From: Nannochloropsis oceanica
Taxonomy: Eukaryota; Sar; Eustigmatophyceae; Eustigmatales; Monodopsidaceae
Direction: 5' to 3'
Length of the DNA: 64,000 nucleotides
Assembly: GCA_004519485.1 (NCBI GenBank)
Contig: CP038128.1
Location: 451,001-515,000, forward strand
Position numbers and translations under genes: made by a program
Shown here: piece after piece, positions 11,201-20,289 of the stretch
Layout: the number at the start of each line of letters is the position of its first letter
Numbering within the stretch: position 1 is the first letter of the stretch
Notes under the pieces: generated by a model
What the model was told of the DNA's origin: nothing
Database searches by the model: none
What the model saw: only the letters and a program-made list of their open reading frames with translations

Positions 11201-11266
11201 CTGCACTAGCACGCGACATGCCGGCTGTCTTCTTACTTTGCGGTGGTCGACCACGGAAAGCAGCAT
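8225..11266 (-). CDS. plastid-targeted FIST-domain + IGPS-like TIM-barrel fusion protein
   Basis: A single exon of 1013 residues. The frame stays open to 11701, but the ATG at 11266 places a signal peptide (about residues 20-40) ending in VQAFVP, an ASAFAP-like plastid signature. The region from about residue 90 to 420 reads as a FIST sensory domain (RVVGWAGASLG, TARIGGLSNG, GLALVGDIRTLTYVNQG). About residues 735-965 resemble indole-3-glycerol-phosphate synthase: an LFDAVQATQ segment, DDLVLYPYQLYLAKLFGAD and LSDEDLQ line up with the barrel. The catalytic set looks lost: the KxSPS-type loop reads SRGTPF, the KDFIxDPYQ Lys is Asp, and the SESG loop is VEGRS. I infer a non-catalytic, ligand-binding or regulatory plastid protein. 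It shares a roughly 400-bp divergent promoter region with the glycosyltransferase-like gene. Confidence 0.75.
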   Translation of the reverse strand: MLLSVVDHRKVRRQPACRVLVQAQLLLVLIVAFVGGVAVQAFVPYARSYPLSSRSHGRLSRRSSRGTPLYMIDNFFRFHEKNRQLNWDDYFGKARYDHPHAFGSCAQSLVGAASPAAAVDAALQQALYQLPACASLDLAIVAIYSSDTDEIDAILAHLVLALPGSTRVVGWAGASLGAAVAPSPDGLGATVVGGGSTPTVSITLASIPSVSGRGFFVSEDELRLWKAQGETETGSNRNLVQGQQEDDEEMADYKRELAADAAATGYLGPDKKWEHRAGVTLNEAYKDPPVFLLFGNLEDVSLAQVALQGLDRTYPGTARIGGLSNGVVLFSREGQSPLGKGGRILKEDGTGLLGLALVGDIRTLTYVNQGAARMSDQGIFRIEAVSEDGMTVTQVSVPGSSGGSQTPADAGVPPAMEGGIVLALGEEGDDGVVEAGPNAIGVGGAREGADRWSLVSVRGSKQAAAVLKDGWTIGAEGSLRLNNRMTRVGQYLSVYKYDSTIALAQEAELIADLQKDIDDEWSKAELGVMKFRPTGILMSKGAFYPSDGLTGSFGEALTQALPTAPLAGLGAGAAQFGPLDPKRSSALFQEALVVSVLACKAKRRDVREIRFFDHGRGSSASVASGGNMSPLDLPFDPEKPFLEKGTGEVAVNRQAALIGTDVRVDNMAWNVREESVYPRSLFECMVWTKERELYFVREEAPLMNLMRMVMMMIKNPDAAVQAKARGLDVVSALKSQAEEKGWAVLGDISRGTPFQGVLAPLFDAVQATQATIAASGAGAVALRVDQTYYGGKYQHVRDVKDALRETRVPVVADDLVLYPYQLYLAKLFGADGVKMGQLSVLSDEDLQYQVKICQTLSLTPIISVASLSQLRRAAALPLNQSSVLTLDDRDWATMRVNPGGKHRSVEWLQDPTVQASLRARREGGAGAGGAPLILVEGRSKLTEEEKDELRGLGVSGEVFAFGDLPASERIEAGRKGKMTATVGGVVAAGGGNSMESLKELLRAKAAASSTSDP

Positions 11267-11667
11267 GATGATGATCGGAACGCTTGCCAAGTAGGCTGTT
11301 TTGTGCCCTGTGTGTTTTTGGTAGGGTGGAGAAAGGGAAGCTTGAGGGCTTGCATCGGACATCCTTGTGGCTTCTCTGTGATGGCTTAGCACATTTATTG
11401 GGACTGCATAGAGGGCGTGGTCAGCTCCCAGACGGCCGGGCAAGATCCTTGAATCATCGCCCATCGCCCACTCCCTCCTTGCAGTCGCCTCCGAACGCAC
11501 CCTTGGACGTTCAAAGCCGGCCATCTCATTCTTACGACCACACCACCGACACAGGCATCTACTTGCCCAGGAGACGTGCACCTTATTGCCAGAAGATCCG
11601 GCATTCTGGCTGCATGATACGCCTGATTGGCTGCATTTCGACGCAAAGGCGAGCACACGACGCTCCG
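11267..11667. promoter_or_regulatory. shared divergent promoter region
   Basis: The 401 bp between the chosen starts of the FIST/IGPS-like gene (-) and the glycosyltransferase-like gene (+). Open frames from both genes extend into it, but nothing conserved is encoded, so I treat it as regulatory. No specific site is identified. Confidence 0.45.
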
Positions 11668-14133
11668 ATGGTGGGTGTGACAGAGGAGGCCTCAGTCCCA
11701 CAGTATGTCCCTACGCCCTCGTCATCGACGTCACGTAGACGTTTCTCGCCTATAAAGCGCTACCTGGTATGGCTTCTCTCTATAATACTAATCCTCCCAC
11801 TGTTGCTGGCCCAAGGGGTCCAAGCGGCTCAGGCGAACGAGGACGATTCGACGGCGATGGAGTGCGATGCGGACACCCTGATCAGCTCTAGCAGCAGCAG
11901 TCGCAGCTCGACCGGTAGCACCACTGGCAGCACCACTGGTACGCATCGATTCTTCAACCGCGGCAAAAAGCGGGGCGGGGGCGGGAAGCACGTGTTGATG
12001 GTGTCCATCAACGAGTTGAGCCACATCAAGCCCTTGACGGCCCTCGCCCGGGAGCTGCTTCGACGCGGCCACCGAGTAACATTTGTCGCGCCAGAGTCTT
12101 GCCTGCTCAGCAGCGGTGCAAGCGCAAGTAGCAACAGCATTGGTGAAGATGGGCCACCGGCAGCAGCACCGTGCCAGCTTGATACTAGGAGCTGGATGAC
12201 GACGTATTTACCTAAGGCCACATTCCTTAGCGCAGGCCCCGCCTTAACGTCCGCAGAAAAGGAAGCAGCCGCGCCACGAGATTTGGGTCGGGCGGTATTG
12301 TATGCCTTACAAACAGTCTCGGACGTAAACGAGGCGTTGCTCACGTGTTTGCTCGACACATATTCCCCTGTCCCGGACAGTCCCGGCGTGACGACCACGA
12401 CGGCCGAGAGCGATAAAATGGAGAAGTTGCCATCGCCCGATATGATGGTAGTTGATTTCCTGGCCACTGCCGCCATGGATGCGGCTGAGGTCTTGGGGGT
12501 ACCATTGATGGTAAATAACCCCTTTCCCATTTGTCATGATCTGACAGAGCCCCAAGGGATTTTGGTGCCAGTGCATGCCTTTCCCGCCCCCCTTCGCAGC
12601 CTCAAAACGTTCAAGGGACGGATCGCCAACTTGATCAACCACATCCTTTGGCTCGGCGTCGGCTTGTACGCAGCCCGCCTCCGGAATCTGGCCCGGGCCC
12701 GACACGCTCTGCCCTCTCTCCCTACCCTGGAGCAGCTCTCGTTTCGTGCCAGCCCTGTGGAAGCCCGCGCATGGATCTTGCAAAACACGGTGTTTGGCCT
12801 TGAGGTCCCTCGAGTCATTGACCCACGCACCCACATGGTCGGTCCCTTACTAATTCCCCAAGGCGGAGAAGCCTGCACGGCTGGTAAACCCGAAAGAGAC
12901 TGCAGGGCAGCATTGAAATGGCTAGGGAGAGGAAGTGTGTCTCGCCCTGTGGTTTTTGTCAATCTCGCTGAGCCTCTTGCACCAGCGCCCCTGGTGATGG
13001 TCCAGGCAGCAATCAAGGCATTGGCTTCCGATCAGATAGGAGGGCATTTTGATGTGTTGTGGGTGTTGGATGAAGGGAGTAAGGTGAGATTGGACAGGCC
13101 CGTTCCGCCGCACATGCTGGTGGTGTCGGCAGTCAATCCCTTGGCAGTCCTAAGCCATCCGAGGGTCGTCTTGTCTCTGTCCCAGCCATCACTAGAAGCT
13201 GTGTCAGAGGCATTGTGGCATGGGGTGCCTGTGCTGGGGTTGCCATTGAGGGGGTATGATCGTGGGGCGTGTACCTTGGCTCAAGATGCAGGGGCGGCTT
13301 TGTGTTTATTGCCCACTGGAAGGAGAGGGTGGGGAGTCCCAGAGAATTTGGTTGGGGCAATCAAGGAGCTAGCCCCTCCCTCCACCCCTTCTTCCCTCCC
13401 TGCTTCGAAGAGGTACAGGGAGAATGCTAGGAGGCTTGCTGTGGTAATGCAGGCGTCGGGAGGGGTGCCACGGGCGGCGGACTTGGTGGAGCTGGGTATG
13501 AGGGTGGGGCTGTCGCATCTGCAGCAGCCGAAGCTGGAGATCGGGTTGGGGATGGGGAGCAGCTGGTTGGGGGGATCGATGGTGGATGTTCGATTGGTGC
13601 TGTTTGTGATTTTATTGTTGTCTTATTGGACGCTGACGTTGGGCTATCGGCTACTGAAGCGGCTGCACAAGTGGTGGAGGCTGGCGATGGCAAAGGAGGG
13701 CGATGGCGGGGAAGATGGGGGGGGGAAGGGAGTTCTAATGAAGCGGGAGTTGAGTCATTTGCAGCAGCATCATCAGCCCCAGCCGCCTTTTCCTTCTCAG
13801 AATGGATTGGCCAGGTCGGCCGCTTCATCGATCGCTTCCTCGTCTCGGAATGCCCCCCTGTTGCCTAACCCGGTGATGCTGTCTCCCTGTGTATCAGCAC
13901 CGAACATGCTGGCGGGCGAAGAAGGTGGAAATGGACGACGAGAAGGAGGAGGAAGAGGGGGAGTGCTGGCTCGAGATGATAGGGTCTCGCCAACCTACCA
14001 GTACAGGGCCTCGAATAGCAATGGGTTTGGTGAAGAGGGGGGGAGGGGAGGAGGAGGTTCTGGTGGAGGGAGTGGGACTGGACCATCACGACAGCGACCA
14101 CCATTGCCGCCAAGGCCTCAACCACCCATTTAG
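11668..14133 (+). CDS. membrane-anchored family-1 (UDP-glucuronosyl-type) glycosyltransferase-like protein
   Basis: A single exon of 821 residues from the ATG at 11668, which places a hydrophobic anchor near residues 34-52. The N-terminal Rossmann half starts with HVLMVSINELSHIKPL and LLRRGHRVTFVAPES, typical of GT1 enzymes, and PDMMVVDFLATAA is the expected inter-domain strand. The C-terminal half has a weakened donor-sugar signature: LSHPRVVLSLSQPSLEAV, then LWHGVPVLGLPLRGYDRG, where the usual HCG and final DQ are absent. A second membrane helix lies near residues 640-660, followed by a basic, low-complexity Gly/Ser/Pro tail. The layout resembles animal-type UGTs, which are ER-anchored and glycosylate lipophilic molecules. 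With a degenerate signature, activity and donor are uncertain. Confidence 0.75.
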   Translation: MVGVTEEASVPQYVPTPSSSTSRRRFSPIKRYLVWLLSIILILPLLLAQGVQAAQANEDDSTAMECDADTLISSSSSSRSSTGSTTGSTTGTHRFFNRGKKRGGGGKHVLMVSINELSHIKPLTALARELLRRGHRVTFVAPESCLLSSGASASSNSIGEDGPPAAAPCQLDTRSWMTTYLPKATFLSAGPALTSAEKEAAAPRDLGRAVLYALQTVSDVNEALLTCLLDTYSPVPDSPGVTTTTAESDKMEKLPSPDMMVVDFLATAAMDAAEVLGVPLMVNNPFPICHDLTEPQGILVPVHAFPAPLRSLKTFKGRIANLINHILWLGVGLYAARLRNLARARHALPSLPTLEQLSFRASPVEARAWILQNTVFGLEVPRVIDPRTHMVGPLLIPQGGEACTAGKPERDCRAALKWLGRGSVSRPVVFVNLAEPLAPAPLVMVQAAIKALASDQIGGHFDVLWVLDEGSKVRLDRPVPPHMLVVSAVNPLAVLSHPRVVLSLSQPSLEAVSEALWHGVPVLGLPLRGYDRGACTLAQDAGAALCLLPTGRRGWGVPENLVGAIKELAPPSTPSSLPASKRYRENARRLAVVMQASGGVPRAADLVELGMRVGLSHLQQPKLEIGLGMGSSWLGGSMVDVRLVLFVILLLSYWTLTLGYRLLKRLHKWWRLAMAKEGDGGEDGGGKGVLMKRELSHLQQHHQPQPPFPSQNGLARSAASSIASSSRNAPLLPNPVMLSPCVSAPNMLAGEEGGNGRREGGGRGGVLARDDRVSPTYQYRASNSNGFGEEGGRGGGGSGGGSGTGPSRQRPPLPPRPQPPI

Positions 14134-14757
14134 TTAAAGGAGGGGAGGAGGAAGGATAGGACATAGGTTTGTATTTAAGTCGATGGAAAGAGAAGAAGGA
14201 AAAGAATAGGAGAGCACTGGAGGGATTGAGGAGAAGCGAAACAAAACAATGTGTGTTGTTCACTGTGCTCATCAAAGTAGGAAGATGGACAACATCAATA
14301 ATAAGAAGGAGAAATATGTATATCCCCAGGGGAAGGGAGAGCGGAATTCCACTAAAAAGGAGAGCCCTCTGGGCAGGGAGGAAATGAGAACGACAGTCTA
14401 CATGCACCGCATGTACGTTCTGTCTTCCTGTCTACGCTAGTCATCTTTCACTTCAGCACATTGGACCGGAGGAGCATAAAAGAGGAAAAAGATGCAGTTT
14501 TTGAAGCCCCCTTAAAGGTATTGACGCTTTGTATTTCTTTGCATTTGATTCTTGTCGTCTTCTCCCTCTCTTTCATCCCTCTCTGTTCCCCTATTATTAC
14601 ACCTACCAACCCTCAAACCTTTCCTTCCACCCCTGTCATCCCTCTCTGTATGGTCGCTGCCTGCGCACACGCGCCTTATTTACCAATTTGAACACGCCTC
14701 TCCCTCTCAACTCATATACCAGCAGTTCCATCACCTTCATTTCCAGATCCCTCCTCC
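14134..14757. other. convergent intergenic region
   Basis: Separates the 3' ends of the glycosyltransferase-like and USP39 genes. The first half is purine-rich, the second CT-rich. No feature is supported. Confidence 0.5.
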
Positions 14758-16670
14758 TCACTGTCCGCCCTTTCCCGCCGTGGCCGCTGCCACCGAACTC
14801 GCCACCTCTCTGGTCGCCTGCCAGTCATGCACCAACCCCTTCTTCTCATAAATCAATAAACAACTCTCACTAATCGTAATCAATTGAGGCAGCGTCTCCT
14901 GAACGTGCAAATCTTGGATCTCATACCACTGATCCGAAGCCCGGTTAAAGACATGCACCCTATATGTCCCCTGTGGCACTCCAGAATCCTCCCCTCGAGA
15001 AGTCGCCTCCTTTTTCTCCTGTCCCGGCGGGGAATCATGCACCACATTCGCAACAAGGTCATATTTCGTCCCTCCGATCTCTAGTAAAACCCTTCGCGCA
15101 ATTTCTACCAATTCCGCTTTCTCTACCGCACCCCTCACCTGCCCTGCGGCCCCTCCCCCCCCATGCGCCAGCACAAAAGCCTTCAACTCCCCTACGCTCA
15201 TCACGGCCAATTCCTCCTCCGTAGGCAATCCTCCCTTCCCTCCCTCCTCCCCGCCCTCGTCCGGGAAAAAATAATCCTTCATCTCCAAATTCTTAACGGG
15301 AAAATTCACAATCGTCGGGTTTTTTTCCACGAAAAAATGGTTCCGTGTCAATCGGGCCAAGCTCAGGATCAGGTATCGTGGGAGGCGTGTGATCCAATAT
15401 TTCTTCCGCGTGTGAACCCCTCCTTTCACAACATCCACTACTTTTCTCCCGTTGAACTTTTCTAACACACTGTAAAGAGGGACCTGCGGGATGATCACCC
15501 CCCCCTGCGAGTCCTTGAACAAAGGGGTCTGAGGTATGTTAACCGTCAAAAATAAAAACGGCGCCTTTGCCACAGTCTCCACCCACTCTCCTTCCCCTAT
15601 CTCGGCTACATCATCCTCCCCTCCTCGGCCGACATTCCGCCCCGTTCCATCATCCTCCTCGTCCTCTCTCCCTGCCTTCCCCCCTCCCAAGGTCAATATC
15701 TTTTTCACTTTCGTCTGCGTCATCACTTTTATTTCGCCCTGGAGGCACTCCAAAATCACGCTACTACCTCCCTTGTTCCCCTTCTTCTTTCCCTCTCTCC
15801 CCACCAACCCCACGTGTAAGTGGTGGAGCAACCACGACAAGAACTCAGCCGCCTCCCCCTGCTTCCCGATCTTGAATCTCTTGCCACTCGCGCCCACCAC
15901 CTCCTGGAGGAAATCGTGTGGGGACACCGTACTCTTGAAATTATACTTACTCCACAACTTCCTCATGACCTCCCCAAATAGCAACACGAGTTGGAAGTGG
16001 GCTTTCGTCCCTCCTCCTCCTCCTCCTCCTCCTCCTCCTGTTGCTGCTATTGCTTCGCCGCCGACGCCGTCTTGGTACAGAGAGGGTTGAAGGAAAAAAT
16101 CCCGAAGAGGGACGATGTGGGCAAGGGCTTGAAGGACTACGTTGACGTAATCCGTGTTTTTCAAATTGTTCAATCCAATAAATCCGGGTAGGAAGGACAC
16201 GCCATGAACGTCCCTTACCAGGGTGGTATTGCTGTCCAAGCGGGCGATGTCCGAGGGAGGAAAGGAAGGAAACAAGGCCCGTTTGATATCATCCAGCGAC
16301 GAGTCCAACACCTCATAATTGTCGGGTAAGCAGTAAATGCGGGCGTTGTGCAGATTCATAAATACGTGGTGGAAGGCTTGGACGGAGTGGGTATGCGCTT
16401 GTGTGCGAGGGCCACGGCCTTGAAAAAACTTTCCGCAGACAAGGCAGGCATAAATATTCATGTTTGATAGGGAGATAGAGCACACTTTTTCGAAGTCGAA
16501 ATCGAGGTAGGAGCGATTGACGGTGTCGAGGTAGGGACACTTGGGCCGCGAGCTGATGGCGCTCGCGCTGCTTGTGCTGGCGGTGGCTGTTGGTTGGGTA
16601 TAGGGGGAAGGGAGAGGTGGTTGGTTTTGGTACTTGAGTGTGGAGAAGTGGAAGTGTTATTGTGAAGCAT
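14758..16670 (-). CDS. USP39: U4/U6.U5 tri-snRNP-associated pseudo-deubiquitinase (USP39/Sad1)
   Basis: The protein matches USP39/Sad1 throughout: CPYLDTVNRSYLDFDFEKV, the zinc-finger UBP segment ACLVCGKFFQGRG, HSVQAFHHVFMNL, YCLPDNYEV, the UCH-like GFIGLNNLKNTDYVN (where active enzymes have Cys), FFVEKNPTIVNFP, and near the end YDLVANVVHD and YRVHVFN. Sad1 proteins lack the catalytic Cys; here Asn/Asp occupy that segment. They stabilise the tri-snRNP for splicing. Conserved coding begins upstream of the GTG at 16485. A candidate start is the ATG at 16670, joined by a 47-nt GT-AG intron (16587-16633) that restores frame; this intron is unusually short and unproven. An in-frame Gly run (16012-16039) lies mid-protein. 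Confidence 0.9.
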
Positions 16671-17395
16671 CGTACGCTCAGCGCAGACGAAAGCACGAGA
16701 TGACAAGGGCGTATCGTTAAGCGTCGCGTTGCTTTTCTGCGGTGCCTGTCTGGTGCTTCTTCTGTGGGCAGCTTACCATCTTTACCATAACAGCAGCGTC
16801 TATCTTCTCCGCACAAAGCAACCCCCACCGTCACCTAGCAGTCTAGATACATGCTTGGCCGCATTATTTGCTTCTTCCTCCATCTTACCCGTCACGCTGC
16901 CCTGCACCTTCTCCACCCTCCCTCTTCACCTAACCATACTACAACTTTGCACGTACCTTGAACAGCGCTTCCCTCGTTCGCGCCCCCTTGATCCTCGTCC
17001 TCATCCCTCGTGCGCTTCATGGCTACGCGGCGTGGCGTGTTCTGTGGTGTGTGCAAGATGTGGGTAAAAGCGGGAGGACCGGAAGTGAAGAGAGCAGTCG
17101 TTAGCGATGATGCCCAGCGGGACGCGTGAGCTCCAGCCACTGCTAATGCCCTGGCCTCCCCTCTTCTCGAATTATCGGCCACCATCCACGTGCACCCTTT
17201 TGTGAGAGCTATATGCTCAGTGCGCATGCGGCAGGAAGGCTCGATGCGGCGTATTTGTGGAGGGAGGGAGATGCAATAGCATCACATGGACCTGCACGCA
17301 TGCATGGCCCGAGAGCAGTATCTAACCACCCCGCCGCCCCATCCCCATCCCATCCCCTTCCCTCCACAGACCTTACAAACACACGTCAAAGCACC
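16671..17395. promoter_or_regulatory. divergent promoter region between USP39 and MPP10
   Basis: About 725 bp between divergent starts. No conserved frame is visible. It presumably contains both promoters and 5' UTRs; no defined element was recognised. Confidence 0.4.
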
Positions 17396-19747
17396 ATGAC
17401 AACAAAGAAGAAAATACAAGCAGTAAATAGAGATGACAGCGGCGACAACACAGGCGAGGCAGTGCGTATGGTCACCTCCAGCTCTAGTACTGGGCCCGTT
17501 GACCTCCCCCTCAGCACCATCGAAGGAGCCTTGGCGCGGCTCGAGTACCTGGCAGACGCCCCCGAAAGCTTTTGTGCACCGCCATCAGATATAGCAGAGG
17601 TGTGTATTTTGTAAGGATTCGGTAGCATACCCTTTTCCAAGTCTCAAAGTACCCATCTTCCCTCTCCCAATTTTCCCCCTTTCTTCCCCCCCCCCCCCAC
17701 CCAGAGCCTCACTCAAGTGCTTAAGACCGTCTTCGACCATGCCCGGAAGACTCAGCCCATCAAACTCGGGCCTCTACAAGAGTTGTTTGTAGAGGGGTTT
17801 GATACCGAGACGCTATGGGAGCAGCTGCAGTTGCGGAACCCGGCCGTACGGAAGTTGGTGGTGAAAGTGACGAGAAGGCTCATGGAGAAAGAGAAGGAGG
17901 AGGGAGGGGCAACAATGATGTTTGAAAAGGAGGAAGAGGATATAGAGGAGAGGAAAGAGAACAAGAGTGAGGGTGAGGAAGAGGAGAGCGATGTGGACGA
18001 GGAGGAAGAGGATGCGCGGATGGAGCGGTTGGTGGAAGAGAGTGGGGAGGAAGAGGAGGAGGAGGAGGAGGAGGAGGAGGAGGAGGAGGAGGAGGAGGAG
18101 GAGGAGGAGGAGGAGGAGGAGGAGGAGGAGGAGGAGGAGGACGATGACGAGGAGGAAAAAGAGGACGCGGAGGGGTCCGCAGACGAATCTGACAACGTGA
18201 AAGACAATGACAAGGACGAAGAGGAGGGTGTTGCCAAGGCGAGGAGGAAGAAGGGCAAAAAGGGCGCACCCTTGGATAAGGAAGCGTTGAATGACGGGTT
18301 CTTCGATTGGGAGGAGATGGAGAAGTTTGCGGATGAAATGGACGAAGAGGAGTTCAATGACGACGAGGAAGATGAAAGTGATGATGATGATGAGGAGGAG
18401 GAGGAGGAGGAGGATGGAAAGGAGATTCGTTATCAGGACTTCTGGGGGAATGAGGAGGAGGACGAGGAAGAGCCGAAAGGGGAGGAGAAGGGGGGAGATA
18501 GTAAATCGGGTGCCTTTGTGACGAGCAGCAAGGAGGGGAAACGGAAATTGAGTAACCGGAGCCGGCAGGCGCATGATGAGGCGGAAGATGGAGACGACGA
18601 GGAGGAGGAGGAGGAGGAGGAGGAGGAGGAGGAGGAGGAGGAGGAGGAGGAGGAGGAGGAGGAGGAGGAGGAGGAGAAAGAGGATGAGGACCCTAAAACC
18701 CTTACAAGCTTCCAGCGACAGCAGCGAACAAAACGCAAGGAGATTGCCGAGTTGGAGCATGAGTTGTTGTCGGAACGCCCGTGGGAATTGCGGGGAGAGG
18801 TCAAGGCGGGAGATAGGCCGGAGAACTCGCTCTTGGAAGCAGTGGTGGACGTGGAGCTGGCACGACGACCCGAGGTGTTAATGACGGTTGAAAAGGGCCA
18901 GTCCATTGAACAGATGATCAAGCAGAGGGTGATGGAAGAGAGGTGGGATGACGTCGTCCCCAAGACATTAGGGGAGGAGGTGATGATGAACGGGAGGAGG
19001 AGGGGGAGGGAGGGAGAGGAGGAGCTGCCGGAGGTGTCTCAGGAGAAGTCGACGGAGGGCCTTGGAGCGATTTATGAGAAGGAGTACATGCGGTTAGCCA
19101 TGGGCCAGGGGGGGGGGGAAGGAGGGGAGAAAGAGACGAAGGAAACTCGGGAAAAGATAGAGATGGCGGCATTGTTTCGATTGGTGTGTGGGAAATTGGA
19201 CGCGCTGTCTAACTTCAATTTCGTCCCGAAGGCCGCACAGGTTGAGATGACGGTGCAGGCGAACGTGCCTGCTATCGCGATGGAAGAGGTGTTGCCTTTG
19301 GCGGTCGGACACGCCGACACCCAGGCACCGGAGGAGGTGCATGGGAAGAAGCGTGGAAGGGAGGGGGTGTTGAGAGAAGCTGCGGAATTGGACCAAGCGG
19401 ATCGGAACAGGATTAGGAGGGATAAGAAGGCAGCACGGCGCAAGGCCAGAAAGCAGGCAGCAACGGAGGAGAAACTGGTGAATCGCATCAACCCCGGTCT
19501 GGGGAACAAATACGCGAAAGAGAAAATGCGGTCAGAGATCAAGGCGAGTGGGAAGGTGGTGCAAGGCACGTTGGAAGCAGCGAGTCAACAAGGCGCATAC
19601 AGTACTTCCGGGAAGTTCTTTGCGGGCCTTCAGGAGGAGGTGTCGGCGCATGGGGGGGCGTATGCGAAGAGGAAGGTGACGGAGAAGGGGCAAGAGACGG
19701 CGAAGGAGCTGGCGCGGACGGCGGGGGGGAACAGATTGAAGCTTTAG
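17396..19747 (+). CDS. MPP10: U3 snoRNP component MPP10
   Basis: Two exons, 17396-17599 and 17705-19747, with a 105-nt intron whose acceptor follows a C-rich tract; 748 residues. MPP10 helps U3 snoRNP cleave pre-rRNA in the nucleolus during small-subunit maturation. The N-terminus (APESFCAPP, VLKTVFDHARKTQPI) and the middle blocks (LNDGFFDWEEMEKFADEM; ISYxDFW-like IRYQDFWG; LLSERPWELRGEV; ENSLLEAVVDVEL) are hallmarks. The basic tail (RNRIRRDKKAARRKARKQ; INPGLGNKYAKEKM) is also typical. Two nearly pure Glu tracts encoded by GAG repeats expand the normal acidic regions. Splice sites are inferred from frame and consensus. Confidence 0.93.
18053..18140 (+). repeat. GAG trinucleotide repeat coding poly-Glu
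   Basis: About 29 nearly perfect GAG units inside MPP10. The strand is all purine over this stretch. Confidence 0.9.
18598..18675 (+). repeat. second GAG repeat coding poly-Glu
   Basis: About 25 GAG units in frame in MPP10, separated from the first tract by roughly 450 bp of mixed acidic coding sequence. Confidence 0.9.
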
Positions 19748-20289
19748 CATTGAAATATTTGAAATAATTTTGAGGGATACTGCACGGAACGAAAGTATTG
19801 TGTGGGTGCGAGGTTTTTCAGTCCAACAGCTTGGGTAAGTCTGCGTCACACCCACACACACGCACAACACGATGGGTGGTTTTACTCTTTCTTTTTATTT
19901 TCTTGTACTTTATTTTTGGGGGTTGCTCTGTGACCGTCGGTATAGGATGAAGCTAGCATTTTTTGTTCACCAGGATAGTGTGGAGAAGGCGCACACTTCC
20001 CTCCTTTTCATAGTCCTTGCTACTTTTGTTCTTCTTTATCTTTTTCTGCATCTTTCCAAAAATATCCACACCTGTCTACCTTCGTTGTCGCTCGCGGAAG
20101 TATATCAAATGATCTCCTTTAATTGCACCTACACATACATGTGATTCCTCTGACACTTTCCTTGTCTCTTTCTTATTCATTGTAGTGTGAAGAAACCTGC
20201 AGAGGAGGTTAGAGGAATGCTCTCGCCGGCTCAAACAAACCACACTCGCACTCATACGCACACACAAACACTCTTCTTTTCACCCAACC
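19748..20289. other. convergent intergenic region
   Basis: Lies between the MPP10 and rhamnosidase 3' ends. It is T-rich and I see no gene. Confidence 0.5.

Noticed and set aside
11267-11701. Longer N-terminus for the FIST/IGPS-like protein
   Set aside because: It would place about 145 unconserved residues before a clear signal peptide and overlap the opposite gene's open frame.
17752-18963. Long Ser-rich, Leu-rich and Pro-rich open frames opposite MPP10
   Set aside because: They are complements of the GAG repeats and carry no independent conserved motif.
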